Origin: Bradyrhizobium aeschynomenes
GTDB taxonomy: Bacteria > Pseudomonadota > Alphaproteobacteria > Rhizobiales > Xanthobacteraceae
Assembly (NCBI RefSeq): GCF_013178945.1
Contig: NZ_JABFDM010000002.1
Coordinates: 434,001-498,000, forward strand
Direction of reading: 5' to 3'
Length of the DNA: 64,000 bases
Part shown: piece after piece, positions 1 through 10,224 of the stretch
Numbering within the stretch: the stretch's first letter is position 1
How the letters are laid out: the number at the start of each line of letters is the position of its first letter
Notes under the pieces: generated by a model
Databases searched by the model: none
Told to the model about the DNA's origin: nothing
What the model saw: only the letters and a program-made list of their open reading frames with translations
Program-made: the position numbers and the translations under genes

Positions 1-55
1 TCACGGCGTTGATGATGGCGTCAACGCCGTGATGTCTGCTGGTGCGGAGGGGAGC

Positions 56-394
<339 letters not shown>

Positions 395-698
395 CTTCGC
401 TTCCTCTAGGGCGCCTCAAGGAACGCCTGGGGCTCGGTGCCGCTCTGATCGCGCCAGGTCGCAGGTCGTCCCGGCCGACGGGTCACTACCCTATATGTAG
501 CGCAAACCGTTGTTCAGCCAAAGTAAAATGCCGAGGATCCGCCCCCAGCCCGCCATCCTCCCGGACGATAGCCTGACGGCAGCAATATTATAGCCGGAAC
601 GAGGGTTTCATCCCGTAACCAAGCCCCTATCTAGGACGAACCGTCCAAAGGAACTTGTTCCGCCGAACGTCGTTTTCTGCAGGCATACGGAGACCCTC
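395..698. other. Divergent intergenic region between grxD and egtB
   Basis: About 300 bases without a supportable gene. It must carry the promoters of grxD (leftward) and egtB (rightward). An AT-richer stretch near 488-530 is the likeliest promoter region. I see no clear consensus boxes and no structured element. Confidence 0.4.
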
Positions 699-1952
699 GT
701 GACCAGTTCAGCCTCCGCCACGGCCCCGCTTCCCATCACTGACGCGCGACAGACCTCCCGCTCGGCCCCCCAGAGCGGGAGCTTGATTGAGGCTTTTCTG
801 ACCGTCCGTGGCGAGACCGAGCGCCGTGCGGCGCTGCTGAGTCCGGAGGACCAGGTCATCCAGTCGATGCCGGATGCGAGTCCGGCGAAATGGCATCGGG
901 CCCATACCACGTGGTTCTTCGAGCAGTTCGTGCTGGGCCAGCACTGCCGAGCATACACCCATTTTCATGCGGATTACGCCTTCCTTTTCAACTCCTACTA
1001 CGTCAGCGCGGGCCCGCGTCACACGCGCGGCGAGCGCGGGCTGATCACCCGACCGGGGGTGGCCGACATCGCCGCCTATCGGCGGCATGTCGATGCGGCG
1101 ATGGTGGACTTCCTGGGCAGCGCCGATGCGGCCACATTGGCCGACATCGCGCCGCTCGTCGAAGTCGGTCTCAATCACGAGCAGCAGCATCAAGAGCTGA
1201 TGCTGACCGACATCCTGCATGCGTTCGCGCAGAATCCGATCGCCCCCGCCTACGATCCGTCCTGGACATTTCCGACCCCGACGGGCGCAGGCGAGGAGTG
1301 GGTCAGCCTGCCCGAAGGCATCCACACGGTGGGGCATGCCGGCGACGGCTACCATTTCGACAATGAGCGACCGGTCCATCGGGCCCTCGTCGGCCCGGTC
1401 AAGCTGGCGCGCAATCTCGTCACCAACGCCGACTGGCTCGCCTTCATGGCGGACGGCGGCTACGCGACGGCGACGCTCTGGCTCATGGACGGCTTTGCCG
1501 CGGCCAGCCGCGAAGGCTGGCAGGCGCCAGGTCACTGGTACAAGGTCGAGGGCGAGTGGCGGATCATGACGCTCGGCGGATTGAAACCCGTCGATCCGAA
1601 CGCACCAGTCTGCCACGTCAGCTACTACGAGGCCGACGCCTTCGCACGCTGGTCCGGCAGGCACCTGCCGACCGAGATGGAATGGGAGGTCGCCGCGCGC
1701 GGCCATCAGCTCAACGACGCCTTCGGCATTGTTTGGCAATGGACGCGTAGCGCCTACAGCCCCTACCCGGGCTATCGCGCCATCGAAGGCGCGCTCGGCG
1801 AGTACAACGGCAAATTCATGGTCAATCAGCTGGTGCTGCGCGGATCGTCGCTCGCAACGCCGGCGGGCCACAGCCGCGTCACCTACCGCAACTTCTTCTA
1901 TCCGCACCACCGCTGGCAGTTCACGGGCCTCCGGCTCGCCGACTACGCCTGA
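699..1952 (+). CDS. egtB: Ergothioneine biosynthesis protein EgtB (hercynine sulfoxide synthase)
   Basis: A 417-residue non-haem iron enzyme joining hercynine to a thiol donor (gamma-glutamylcysteine or cysteine in the family) with O2. The N-terminal DinB-like half shows the three-histidine iron site: a histidine in WHRAHTTWF (about 66-70) and both histidines of HEQQH (160 and 164). The C-terminal half, from about residue 195, is an FGE-sulfatase-like domain ending in the RNFFYPHHRWQFTGLRLA pattern. It starts with GTG at 699. egtD follows 53 bases downstream and is probably co-transcribed. No egtA, egtC or egtE is present in the window, so the thiol donor and the lyase step must be supplied elsewhere. 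Confidence 0.93.
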   Translation: MTSSASATAPLPITDARQTSRSAPQSGSLIEAFLTVRGETERRAALLSPEDQVIQSMPDASPAKWHRAHTTWFFEQFVLGQHCRAYTHFHADYAFLFNSYYVSAGPRHTRGERGLITRPGVADIAAYRRHVDAAMVDFLGSADAATLADIAPLVEVGLNHEQQHQELMLTDILHAFAQNPIAPAYDPSWTFPTPTGAGEEWVSLPEGIHTVGHAGDGYHFDNERPVHRALVGPVKLARNLVTNADWLAFMADGGYATATLWLMDGFAAASREGWQAPGHWYKVEGEWRIMTLGGLKPVDPNAPVCHVSYYEADAFARWSGRHLPTEMEWEVAARGHQLNDAFGIVWQWTRSAYSPYPGYRAIEGALGEYNGKFMVNQLVLRGSSLATPAGHSRVTYRNFFYPHHRWQFTGLRLADYA

Positions 1953-2005
1953 ACCGCCGGCAGCAAGGCCCGAGAGTCGCGCCTATGCGCGTCCAGGAGA
2001 GTATC

Positions 2006-2977
2006 ATGAACGTGCACGTCAACGCTTTGTCCGACGCCCATCTGCCCGACGACAAGACGTCGGCCTTCGCGCAGGCCGCGGTCGCAGGTCTCACGCAGCA
2101 GCCCAAGCAGCTGTCGCCGAAATATTTCTATGACGCCGCCGGGTCCGACCTGTTCGAGCAGATCACACGGCTGCCGGAGTACTACCCGACGAGGACCGAG
2201 CTCGGCATTCTCAGGGATCGCGGCGCCGACATCGCCAGGATCATTCCGGGCAATGCGGCTCTGGTCGAGTTCGGCGCCGGCGCCACCACGAAGGTGCGGC
2301 TGCTGCTGGAAAGCTGCCGCTTTGCGGCCTATGTGCCGGTCGATATCTCCGGCGACTTCCTGACGGCACAGGCCGACAGCCTGCGCCGCGATTTCCCCGA
2401 TCTCGCCGTCCATCCGGTGATCGCCGATTTCACGACGGCGTTCAAATTGCCGGAGGCCATCGAAGGCCAGCCGAAGGTCGGCTTCTTTCCGGGATCGACG
2501 ATCGGCAATTTCGAACCGCACGAGGCCTGCCGCTTTCTGCGCTCGGCGCGTGAGATCCTGGGCGTGGGGGCGCTGATGATCGTCGGCGTCGACCTCGAGA
2601 AGGACGAGCGCGTGCTGCATGCCGCCTATAACGACGCGGCCGGCGTGACGGCGCGCTTCAACCTCAATCTGCTGCTGCGGATCAATCGTGAGCTCGGCGG
2701 CAATTTCGACCTGTCGGCGTTTGTCCATCGTGCGATCTACAATCGCGAGCAGCACCGCATCGAGATGCATCTGATCGCGCGCAAGCCGCAGACAGTGCGC
2801 CTGCTCGGCACCACGATCACCCTCCGCGCCGGCGAGAGCATCCACACCGAGAACAGCTACAAATACAGCATCGCCCGCTTCGGCGCTCTGGCCCGTGGCT
2901 CGGGCTGGAAGGTCCAGACGGTCTGGACGGATGCGAGCGAGATGTTCTCGGTTCAGGCGCTCGTCGCCGAAGCGTGA
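2006..2977 (+). CDS. egtD: L-histidine N(alpha)-methyltransferase EgtD
   Basis: A 323-residue SAM-dependent enzyme that trimethylates histidine to hercynine, the substrate of EgtB encoded just upstream. Visible family marks are the N-terminal SPKYFYDAAGSDLFEQI segment, the LPEYYPTRTE segment, the SAM-binding LVEFGAGATTKVRLLLE, and FFPGSTIGNF. The ATG at 2006 is preferred over an in-frame ATG at 1985 because AGGAGA lies just upstream of it. The 3' end overlaps the convergent ltrA-like gene by 25 bases. Confidence 0.93.
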   Translation: MNVHVNALSDAHLPDDKTSAFAQAAVAGLTQQPKQLSPKYFYDAAGSDLFEQITRLPEYYPTRTELGILRDRGADIARIIPGNAALVEFGAGATTKVRLLLESCRFAAYVPVDISGDFLTAQADSLRRDFPDLAVHPVIADFTTAFKLPEAIEGQPKVGFFPGSTIGNFEPHEACRFLRSAREILGVGALMIVGVDLEKDERVLHAAYNDAAGVTARFNLNLLLRINRELGGNFDLSAFVHRAIYNREQHRIEMHLIARKPQTVRLLGTTITLRAGESIHTENSYKYSIARFGALARGSGWKVQTVWTDASEMFSVQALVAEA

Positions 2978-4155
2978 GGCTCGGGCTTGGCGCGAAGCGA
3001 GAGCGTTTCCCACACCGCGACGATCGCCAGCAACGCGCTCGTCAGCGCCGAGAGAACCAGGGGCGACAGCTCGGTCGCGAACCAGCCGAGGCCTGCCAGC
3101 GCCAGCAGCCCGGCGCCATGTGACAGTTGGAGAAACCCGCGAACCTCGCGCTTGAACAGGATCGTTCCGACCAGAAAGACGAACGGTCCTCCAATCAGCA
3201 CCGCGGCCGTCTTGACGTCATTGTGTCCGAGCGGATGTTTGAGCACGATCTCATCGGCCACCGCCGACACGATGATGCCGGCGACGATCGGCATGTGCAG
3301 GTAAGTGTAGGCCGAGCGCGCGATGAGCCCGGACTGGCTGGAGCGCGAGATCATCTCCGAGCCCGCCTCGGCGCCGCGGTTGAAATACACCGCCCACATC
3401 GCGACTGTTCCAACGAAGGCACAGGCAAAGGCTGCGATGTTGGCGCCGGTCCAATCGAGCTCCGCAAAGGTCGCGCCGGTGACGACGATCGATTCGCCGA
3501 GCGCGATGATGATGAAAAGCGCACAGCGCTCCGCCATGTGGCCGCCCTCGACCATCCAGTCTTCCGCGGTCGACGCGCCGAGGCCCGGTATCCAGAAGCG
3601 CACGGCAGGCGAGATGTATTCGAGCGTGAGCGCGGCGCACCAGAGCGCCATCCGGACCGGCCCCTCGGCAAGTCCGCCGAGCAGCCAGAGCACGGCCGAG
3701 GCGCTGAGCCAGGACAGAATGCGAGCGGCGTTGCGGCGGACCGGCGCGCGCTGCGGCGGCGTGACCGTGAACCAGAAGGCGGTCCTGCCGACCTGCATCG
3801 CGGCGTAGGCGATCACGAACCACAGGCCGCGGTCCTCGAACGCGCGCGGGATCGACATCGACAGCACGAGGCCCGCCAGCATCAAGGCAAACAACAGGCC
3901 TCGCACGAGCGCCTTCTCGGGATCGAGCCAGTTGGTCACCCAGGCCGTGTAGACCCACACCCACCACACCGCGAGAAACAGCACCGCCGTCTGCGCGGCC
4001 CCCAGCGGCGTGAAATGGCTGATCAGATAATGCGAGATCTGCGTCACCGCGTAGACGAAGACCAGATCGAAGAACAGCTCGACGAATGTGACCCGGCTGT
4101 GCCGATTCGGCTCGAGCACGCGGAACAGCGCACCACGCGGATTGTCCAACGCCAT
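2953..4155 (-). CDS. Low temperature requirement A (LtrA) family membrane protein
   Basis: A 400-residue polytopic inner-membrane protein. Near the N-terminus is the family signature RVTFVELFFDLVFVYAVTQ, followed by about ten to twelve hydrophobic segments and the conserved ERCALFIIIALGES motif in the middle. LtrA was named from a Listeria cold-growth mutant; the biochemical role of the family is unknown. It converges on egtD with a 25-base overlap, so the two transcripts are antisense at their ends. The family call is firm, the function is not. Confidence 0.85.
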   Translation of the reverse strand: MALDNPRGALFRVLEPNRHSRVTFVELFFDLVFVYAVTQISHYLISHFTPLGAAQTAVLFLAVWWVWVYTAWVTNWLDPEKALVRGLLFALMLAGLVLSMSIPRAFEDRGLWFVIAYAAMQVGRTAFWFTVTPPQRAPVRRNAARILSWLSASAVLWLLGGLAEGPVRMALWCAALTLEYISPAVRFWIPGLGASTAEDWMVEGGHMAERCALFIIIALGESIVVTGATFAELDWTGANIAAFACAFVGTVAMWAVYFNRGAEAGSEMISRSSQSGLIARSAYTYLHMPIVAGIIVSAVADEIVLKHPLGHNDVKTAAVLIGGPFVFLVGTILFKREVRGFLQLSHGAGLLALAGLGWFATELSPLVLSALTSALLAIVAVWETLSLRAKPEPHASATSA

Positions 4156-4190
4156 CTCCCCCGGATGCGTGCTGCCGTCTGCTGCCTTGA

Positions 4191-4430
4191 TCAGCGCTGG
4201 TCGGGCACCCCTGTCTGAAGCGCAAGCGCATGCAGAACGTCGCCCATCTGGCCGCGCAGCGACTGATAGACGAGCTGGTGCTGCTGCACGCGGGACTTGC
4301 CGCGGAAGGCCTCGGAGATCACGGTCGCGGCGTAATGGTCGCCGTCACCGGCGAGATCGCGAATCGTCACCTGGGCGTCGGGAATGGCGGCCTTGATCAT
4401 CTGCTCGATAACGTGGGCATCCATGGGCAT
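4191..4430 (-). CDS. bolA: BolA family protein
   Basis: A 79-residue BolA/IbaG-like protein, the usual partner of CGFS glutaredoxins in iron-sulfur trafficking. The core FRGKSRVQQHQLVYQSL contains the helix and the conserved histidine. The start at 4430 (or ATG 4424, two codons on) is supported by AAGGAG about 10 bases upstream. A longer reading to 4526 has a low-quality Arg/Ser-rich extension and is rejected. In many alphaproteobacteria bolA lies between purL and grxD on one strand; that order is kept here but with intervening genes. Confidence 0.9.
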   Translation of the reverse strand: MPMDAHVIEQMIKAAIPDAQVTIRDLAGDGDHYAATVISEAFRGKSRVQQHQLVYQSLRGQMGDVLHALALQTGVPDQR

Positions 4431-4663
4431 CCCAGTGCATCTCCTTCTGGTGGGCGACGGGCGCGACAGGGCTTGCCGGCCGCAGCTGCAGCTCCCCTTA
4501 GTGACCCGTCGACCGGCACGAATCAAGGCGTTCTCGCGCGACCGTGATGGCGGAAACTAGCGCGAACCGGTTTCGAGGTCACGTCCGGAACCACTATATA
4601 GCGGGCTCGAACCGAATACGTCGGACCGGGTGACGCACCCGTGCCAAACGCGAGGGAGACGAC

Positions 4664-5026
4664 ATGAAGCTTCCAGGGCCGGATCATCCGATCACCATCA
4701 CCCCCAACCCGAAGCGCGTGCGGGTGCTCGCCGACGGTGTCGTGATCGCCGAGACCACCCGCGCGTTGACGTTGAAGGAAGCGAGCTACCCCGCGGTCCA
4801 ATACGTGCCGCGCGCCGATGCCAACATGGCGGCCCTGCGGAAGACCGATCGCGTCACTCACTGTCCCTACAAGGGCGATGCCAGCTATTTCAGCATCGCG
4901 ACCGGCGGCAAGACGCTGGACAACGCGATCTGGAGCTACGAAACGCCATTTCCAGCGATGACCGAGATCGCAGGCCATCTGGCGTTCTATCCCGACAAGG
5001 TGCGAATCGAGGAAGTGGCCGACTGA
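4664..5026 (+). CDS. DUF427 domain protein
   Basis: A 120-residue single-domain protein of the DUF427 family. Characteristic features are the substrate-like loop AETTRALTLKEASYP, the Y-x-P-R segment, and the HCPYKGDASYFS motif around residues 66-77. Function is unknown; the fold is small and beta-rich. GAGGGAG lies just upstream of the ATG. It stands alone, divergent from bolA and convergent with the DUF1328 gene. Confidence 0.85.
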   Translation: MKLPGPDHPITITPNPKRVRVLADGVVIAETTRALTLKEASYPAVQYVPRADANMAALRKTDRVTHCPYKGDASYFSIATGGKTLDNAIWSYETPFPAMTEIAGHLAFYPDKVRIEEVAD

Positions 5027-5092
5027 TCTTCCGCCGGGCGCGCGCCATGCGGGGCTGCGCGGCGATCGTTTCGGTCATCGCCTCATGGCGGG

Positions 5093-5266
5093 CTATACCC
5101 TGAAGATCGTCAGCCCGAGGATCAGCAGCACCAGGAAAATCACCAGGAAGATGTAGAACAGGATCCGCGCAATGTCAGCGGACGCTGCCGAGATTCCGGT
5201 GAAGCCGAGAACACCGGCAACGACCGAGACGAGGAAGAACAGCAGCGCCCATTTGAGAAGAGTCAC
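5093..5266 (-). CDS. DUF1328 family small membrane protein (YtjA-like)
   Basis: A 57-residue protein made almost entirely of two transmembrane helices with the family pattern [19 protein letters not shown]. The GTG start at 5266 is chosen because a GGAGG ribosome binding site sits 8 bases upstream; a longer reading adds 22 basic residues and is unlikely. Members are common stress-associated membrane peptides of unknown function. Confidence 0.88.
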   Translation of the reverse strand: MTLLKWALLFFLVSVVAGVLGFTGISAASADIARILFYIFLVIFLVLLILGLTIFRV

Positions 5267-5698
5267 GGTATGGTCCTCCGGTCCAGCGCCGCCCTGGCGC
5301 GTTCGCCTCACTAAACGACGCCGCCGGGACACGGTTCCCTGTGGCGACGGCTACCTGTTGGAGATTTCCGCAACTCTGGACGGCCCTGCCCGTAACTTCG
5401 TAGCTGGTGCGTTCGTAAGGACATCGGATGCGAAAATTGGCGAGGCGTGTGAGGAAGCGGCTTGCGAACCAACGCTCTTGCTGATTAGCAGCACCGAAGA
5501 CAACATCTGGTATTCCGGCGCCGTCATGCGCTCGCTCGGGGGCAGTGCTCCAGCGAATGACGGTGTCCAAGTCACACGAGCTCATTTAAATCTGCTCGCG
5601 CAGCCTTGTATTGACGTTCGCACGGCACCTCCGCAGCGAGGAGGACGCAGACGTTCCATCATCTGCACGGGCACGGCAGCAGCGGTGCTGGGGGTCAC
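5267..5698. other. Intergenic region with no convincing gene
   Basis: About 430 bases. Open frames exist on both strands but their translations are Ser/Arg/Pro-rich, lack recognisable motifs and conflict with the GGAGG/GTG start of the neighbouring DUF1328 gene. It probably holds the promoters of the flanking divergent genes. Confidence 0.4.
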
Positions 5699-6895
5699 AT
5701 GGTCATATCGGTTACACAATCGGCGGCGGCCGCAAAGGTCGAGATGCAAGCCCGCCCGCGCGCGCGGGCCCGTAACGCCGCGCTGGACCACGCCCGGACG
5801 TTCCTGACGCTGGTGGTGCTGCTCCACCACGCCGTGATCCCCTACACCTATTTCGGGCACACCGATCCGACCTCCTTCCTCGGCTTCGACGGCATCGTGC
5901 TGGCCACCGACAGCTTCTTCATGGCCATGTTCTTCTTCCTGTCGGGGCTGTTCGTCTGGTCCGGCCTTGCCCACAAATCGATGGTGCAGCATCTGCGGGA
6001 CCGGCTGTTGCGGCTCGGCCTGCCGTTCGCCGTCGCTGCGCTGACCGTGATTCCGCTGGCCTATTATGCGATCGAGCTGCGCGCCAATCCGGAGACCACC
6101 TTCTCCACGTTCTGGTGGAAGACCGTGACCGTCGGTCCGTGGCCGAGCGGGCCGATCTGGTTCATCTGGGTGCTGCTGGCCTTCGACATTTCGGCAGCCC
6201 TGCTGTACCGGCTATCGCCGCGCCTGCTTGAGCCGATCAACCGGCTGTCGCTGCGTGCCTTCGAGCAGCCGCGCGACTTCTTCTTCGTCTTCCTGCTGAT
6301 CACGGGTGTGCTGTACATCCCGTCCCGGCTGTATTTCGGGCCGACCCACTGGTTCGAAGCCGGGCCGTTCTCGGTGCAGGCCAGCCGCATCCTGCTTTAC
6401 GCTGCCTATTTCTATGTCGGTGCGGGCATCGGCTCGGCCAATTTCGAGCGCGGCCTGCTGGCAGCGGAAGGACAGATGTCGCAGCGCGGGCTCGGCGCCT
6501 GGATCGTGGTGACGATCGTGCCCTACGCGCTGCTGTGGGTGCTGATCACGATCAAGCGCCAGGTGCTGGGCAACCCGCCGGAGCTGCCGCACTGGTATGA
6601 GGCCGCCTACGGCTTCTTCTTCGTGATCTTCAGCGCCGCGATGATGTTCGCGATCCTGTCCTACTTCCTCAACAACCGCCGCTCGGAATTCTCCGTGCTC
6701 GACCGCATGCAGGCCGATGCCTACGGCATGTTCCTGGTGCACTACCCCATCGTGCTGTGGATCCAGTATTGGCTGTTCGACCTCGATCTGCCGGCCGTCG
6801 CCAAGGCGACGATCGCGTTCGTCGGCAGCGTGCTGCTGAGCTGGGGCGCGACCTGGGTGCTGCGACAGATCCCGGGTGCGAAGAGCGTGTTGTAG
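5699..6895 (+). CDS. Acyltransferase 3 family membrane protein
   Basis: A 398-residue inner-membrane protein of the acyltransferase-3 / OpgC-like superfamily, which O-acylates periplasmic or surface glycans. The early motif LDHARTFLTLVVLLHHA (about 29-45) carries the paired histidines of the family active site. SFFMAMFFFLSGLFVW follows, then the R-DRLLRLGLPF segment; about ten membrane helices can be counted. The first ~28 residues are basic and Ala-rich, so initiation at an internal ATG (5744) is also possible. The natural substrate cannot be read from sequence. Confidence 0.8.
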   Translation: MVISVTQSAAAAKVEMQARPRARARNAALDHARTFLTLVVLLHHAVIPYTYFGHTDPTSFLGFDGIVLATDSFFMAMFFFLSGLFVWSGLAHKSMVQHLRDRLLRLGLPFAVAALTVIPLAYYAIELRANPETTFSTFWWKTVTVGPWPSGPIWFIWVLLAFDISAALLYRLSPRLLEPINRLSLRAFEQPRDFFFVFLLITGVLYIPSRLYFGPTHWFEAGPFSVQASRILLYAAYFYVGAGIGSANFERGLLAAEGQMSQRGLGAWIVVTIVPYALLWVLITIKRQVLGNPPELPHWYEAAYGFFFVIFSAAMMFAILSYFLNNRRSEFSVLDRMQADAYGMFLVHYPIVLWIQYWLFDLDLPAVAKATIAFVGSVLLSWGATWVLRQIPGAKSVL

Positions 6896-6901
6896 GACGA
6901 C

Positions 6902-7003
6902 GGACATCCGGGGTCTCACGAACTGCGCGTGTGAACCCGGATGTCGCTCTCGCCGCTGCGCATCCCGCGCACCGGCTGTCGCTCATCCGGGCTACGAGCA
7001 CCC
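6902..7003. repeat. CCGGATG-type intergenic palindrome
   Basis: Downstream of the acyltransferase gene, gacatccggg (6903-6912) pairs with cccggatgtc a few tens of bases further on. Variants of gcatcccg, catccgggc and cacccgg follow. A related, rearranged copy lies at about 52218-52296. It is probably a transcribed palindrome acting as a terminator or RNA stabiliser. Confidence 0.55.
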
Positions 7004-7052
7004 GGCTTAGCCGATAACTGCGGCTGCGAAGTATGGGTCCCGGATCGGCGTT

Positions 7053-7075
7053 ATGACGGCGCCCCGCGCCGTCAT
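7053..7075 (-). terminator. Hairpin downstream of purL
   Basis: A perfect 10-bp stem, atgacggcgc / gcgccgtcat, with a 3-base loop, 27 bases beyond the purL stop. No strong U tract follows on the minus strand, so it is a terminator-like hairpin rather than a textbook terminator. Confidence 0.5.
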
Positions 7076-7101
7076 AGCTTGTCCGGAACGACAGCGTTGG
7101 C

Positions 7102-9312
7102 TTATGCGGCGCTACCGCCCATGTAGGCCGGCAGCCAGCTTTCGAAGCGGCTCTTCAGCGCGTCGACCTCGACCGAGGCTTCGCCCGCGATGGCCAGCGC
7201 CGTCCCGCCCGTGGTGCCGATCCGCGTGCAAGGCACGTTCGCGCCGCGCATCTTGGCGAGCACGCGGCCGGCTTCGGTCTCCGGCACCGTCACGAGATAG
7301 CGCGCCTGATCCTCGCCGAACCAATAGGCATGCGGCACGATCGACGCCGGCGCCGACAGGAGGCGCGCGCCGATGCCGGAGGCCATCGCCATCTCTGCGA
7401 GCGCGACCAGCAGGCCGCCATCGGAGAGATCGTGTGCAGCCGTCGCCGTTCCCGCATGGATCATGCCGCGCACGACATCGCCGATCCGCTTCTCGGCGGC
7501 GAGGTCGACCGGCGGAGGAGCGCCCTCCTCGCGGCCGCAGACATCGCGTAGATAAACCGACTGGCCGAGCCAGCCGTGGGTCTCGCCGATCAGAAGGATG
7601 GCCTCGCCCTCGCCCTTGAAGGCGATGCTCGCCGACTTGGTGAAGTCGTCGAGCAGGCCGACGCCGCCGATCGAGGGCGTCGGCAGGATCGCCCGGCCGT
7701 TGGTCTCGTTGTAGAGCGAGACGTTGCCGGACACGACCGGGAAGTCGAGCGCGCGGCAGGCCTCCGAGATGCCCTTCAGGCAGCCGACGAACTGGCCCAT
7801 GATCTCGGGCCGCTCCGGATTGCCGAAATTGAGATTATCGGTGATGGCGAGCGGCCGGCCGCCGACAGCGGTGATGTTGCGCCAGGCTTCCGCCACGGCC
7901 TGCTTGCCGCCCTCGAACGGGTCAGCCTCGCAATAGCGCGGCGTGACGTCGACGGTCAGCGCGAGCCCCTTCGGCCCATCCTGCACGCGCACGACGGCGG
8001 CGTCGCCGCCGGGGCGCTGCACGGTGTTGCCGAGAATGACGTGGTCGTACTGCTCCCAGATCCAGCGCTTCGAGCACAGATCCGGCGTCGCGATCAGCTT
8101 CTCCAGCGCCGGGACGATGTCCATCGGCGGCTTGACCTCGCGAGCATGGATCACCGGCAGCGCCGGCGAGGCGACATGCGGACGGTCATACAGCGGCGCC
8201 TCGTCGCCCAGCTCCTTGATCGGAAGATCCGCCATGACGTCGCCGCCATGCTTGACGACGAAGCGCTTGCTCGGCGTGGTGTAGCCGACGACGGCGAAAT
8301 CGAGGCCCCATTTGCGGAAGATCGCCTCGGCTTCCTTCTCCTTCTCCGGCTTCAGCACCATGAGCATGCGCTCCTGGCTTTCGGAGAGCATCATCTCGTA
8401 GGCGCTCATGCCGGTCTCACGGGTCGGCACGCAATTGAGATCGAGGTCGACGCCGAGGTCGCCCTTGGCGCCCATCTCGACCGCCGAGCAGGTCAGGCCG
8501 GCCGCGCCCATGTCCTGGATCGCGATCACGCAGTCGGCGGCCATGATCTCGAGGCACGCCTCCAGCAGCAGCTTCTCGGCGAAGGGATCGCCGACCTGCA
8601 CCGTCGGGCGCTTTTCCTCGGAGGAATCGTCGAACTCGGCCGAGGCCATCGAGGCGCCGTGGATGCCGTCGCGGCCGGTCTTGGAGCCGAGATAGACGAT
8701 CGGCATGTTCACGCCGGAGGCAGCCGCATAGAAGATCTTGTCGGCGTCGGCGAGGCCCACCGCCATGGCGTTGACCAGGATGTTGCCGTCGTAGCGGGTG
8801 TGGAAGCGAGTCTGGCCGCCCACCGTCGGCACGCCGAACGAATTTCCATAGCCGCCGATGCCGGCGACGACGCCCGAAACGAGATGCTTGGTCTTGGGGT
8901 GCTCGGGCGCGCCGAACGACAGCGCGTTGAGGCACGCGATCGGGCGTGCGCCCATCGTGAAGACGTCGCGCAGGATACCGCCGACGCCGGTCGTGGCCCC
9001 CTGGTACGGCTCGATGTAGCTCGGGTGGTTGTGGCTCTCCATCTTGAACACGACGGCCTGGCCGTCGCCGATGTCGATCACGCCGGCATTCTCGCCGGGG
9101 CCCTGGATCACCCAGGGCGCCTTGGTCGGCAGGCCCCGCAGATGAATACGCGACGACTTGTACGAGCAGTGCTCGTTCCACATCGCCGAGAAGATGCCGA
9201 GCTCGGTAAAGGTCGGCTCCCGGCCGATCAGCTTCAGGATGCGCTCATATTCGTCGGGCTTCAGGCCGTGGGCGGCGACGAGCTCGGGGGTGATCTGCGG
9301 TTCATTGCGCAT
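7102..9312 (-). CDS. purL: Phosphoribosylformylglycinamidine synthase subunit PurL
   Basis: A 736-residue small-type PurL. It is the ATP-dependent FGAM synthase subunit, which works with PurQ (glutaminase) and PurS, both encoded 4-7 kb upstream on the same strand. Family features are the N-terminal [14 protein letters not shown], the phosphate-binding [11 protein letters not shown], the [17 protein letters not shown] block, and a repeated AIRS-like fold in the second half ([23 protein letters not shown]). Start taken as ATG 9312; a longer frame to 9378 adds 22 atypical residues. Its separation from purQ by unrelated genes suggests its own promoter in 9313-9509. Confidence 0.96.
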   Translation of the reverse strand: MRNEPQITPELVAAHGLKPDEYERILKLIGREPTFTELGIFSAMWNEHCSYKSSRIHLRGLPTKAPWVIQGPGENAGVIDIGDGQAVVFKMESHNHPSYIEPYQGATTGVGGILRDVFTMGARPIACLNALSFGAPEHPKTKHLVSGVVAGIGGYGNSFGVPTVGGQTRFHTRYDGNILVNAMAVGLADADKIFYAAASGVNMPIVYLGSKTGRDGIHGASMASAEFDDSSEEKRPTVQVGDPFAEKLLLEACLEIMAADCVIAIQDMGAAGLTCSAVEMGAKGDLGVDLDLNCVPTRETGMSAYEMMLSESQERMLMVLKPEKEKEAEAIFRKWGLDFAVVGYTTPSKRFVVKHGGDVMADLPIKELGDEAPLYDRPHVASPALPVIHAREVKPPMDIVPALEKLIATPDLCSKRWIWEQYDHVILGNTVQRPGGDAAVVRVQDGPKGLALTVDVTPRYCEADPFEGGKQAVAEAWRNITAVGGRPLAITDNLNFGNPERPEIMGQFVGCLKGISEACRALDFPVVSGNVSLYNETNGRAILPTPSIGGVGLLDDFTKSASIAFKGEGEAILLIGETHGWLGQSVYLRDVCGREEGAPPPVDLAAEKRIGDVVRGMIHAGTATAAHDLSDGGLLVALAEMAMASGIGARLLSAPASIVPHAYWFGEDQARYLVTVPETEAGRVLAKMRGANVPCTRIGTTGGTALAIAGEASVEVDALKSRFESWLPAYMGGSAA

Positions 9313-9509
9313 GGAGAAATGCCTTTGCCCCGTGGGCCGCTGGTCCCTTGAACCCTGCTTCATAGATACAGAGGCCAAGTGGGAAAAGGCCTTTTACGGC
9401 CCTATTCCGCCCTGTCCAGAGCTTTGGCCCGGACCGCCCCGCGGGATATTTGCAGAATGGCGACTGATCGGATTTAAGACGGTAAATCAACAATTAAAGG
9501 CCCCCACTC

Positions 9510-9992
9510 GTGCACGACCTGTCCCGTTCCGCCTTCGAGAACCGCCCCGGTATCCACATCGCCACCGACGGCGAATTCGCCGGCTGGCGCACCTGGATGC
9601 GCGACAGCTACGAATCCCACACCGGCCCGTTTTGGCACCGGATGGAGGAGGACGGCTCGATCCGCTGCGCCTTCCGGGTCGAGAAGAAGCACCTCAACGG
9701 CGCCGGCAACGTCCATGGCGGCTGCCTGATGACCTTCGCCGACTACTGCCTGTTCGCTTTTGCCGCGCCGATCCTGCAGGGACCGGGCGTCACCGTGTCG
9801 TTCTCCTCCGAATTCCTCGACGCTGCGCGGGAGGGCGAATTGATCGAGGCCACCGGCGAGGTCACCCGCGCTGGCGCCTCGCTGATCTTCCTGCGCGGCA
9901 TGCTGCATTCCGGCACCAAGCCGCTGTTCTCGTTCTCCGGCACGATCAAGCGGGTGAAGCGGCGGACGCCGGAGGCGGCGAGCTCGCCGTAG
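9510..9992 (+). CDS. PaaI-type hotdog-fold thioesterase
   Basis: A 160-residue protein with the hotdog thioesterase signature NVHGGCLMTFAD (about 70-81), where the HGG turn precedes the catalytic acidic residue, followed by the FSSEFLDAAREGE strand pair. It probably hydrolyses an acyl-CoA thioester, of unknown identity. It begins with GTG and is transcribed divergently from purL. Residues 1-50 contain a Trp/His-rich lead (GPFWHRM) typical of the acyl-coenzyme A thioesterase 13-like branch. Confidence 0.8.
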   Translation: MHDLSRSAFENRPGIHIATDGEFAGWRTWMRDSYESHTGPFWHRMEEDGSIRCAFRVEKKHLNGAGNVHGGCLMTFADYCLFAFAAPILQGPGVTVSFSSEFLDAAREGELIEATGEVTRAGASLIFLRGMLHSGTKPLFSFSGTIKRVKRRTPEAASSP

Positions 9993-10010
9993 CGGGAGCC
10001 AATAGCTCGC

Positions 10011-10191
10011 CGTCATTCCGGGGCATTCGCGCGCAAAATGGCGAAGCCATTTTGAAGCAGCGCGAATGAGCCCGGAATCCATAACCCCGAGCGGTGGTTG
10101 GGACGGAGATCGGCGCCACGCGCAGCTCGCGACACATGCCCGTTCGTGAGTATGGATTCCGGGCTCGCGCTGCGCGCGCCCCGGAATGACG
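10011..10191. repeat. Dispersed palindromic repeat, copy R1 (CATTCCGGGGC type)
   Basis: Outer arms cgtcattccgggg and ccccggaatgacg are complementary. Inside them, cccggaatccata and tatggattccggg pair as well. The whole element could fold into a long branched stem. The same architecture recurs at 18400-18521, 48662-48760 and 52841-52992. Confidence 0.8.
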
Positions 10192-10224
10192 CGTGGAGGG
10201 AGCGTTCGTCGCCAACCGCCCCCG

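Noticed and set aside
5175..5585. A 136-codon minus-strand frame near the DUF1328 gene
   Set aside because: It overlaps the well-supported GTG start and GGAGG of the DUF1328 gene and has no recognisable features.
7576..9351. A 591-codon frame opposite purL
   Set aside because: Antisense of a highly conserved purine gene; no motifs, His/Asp/Arg-rich.
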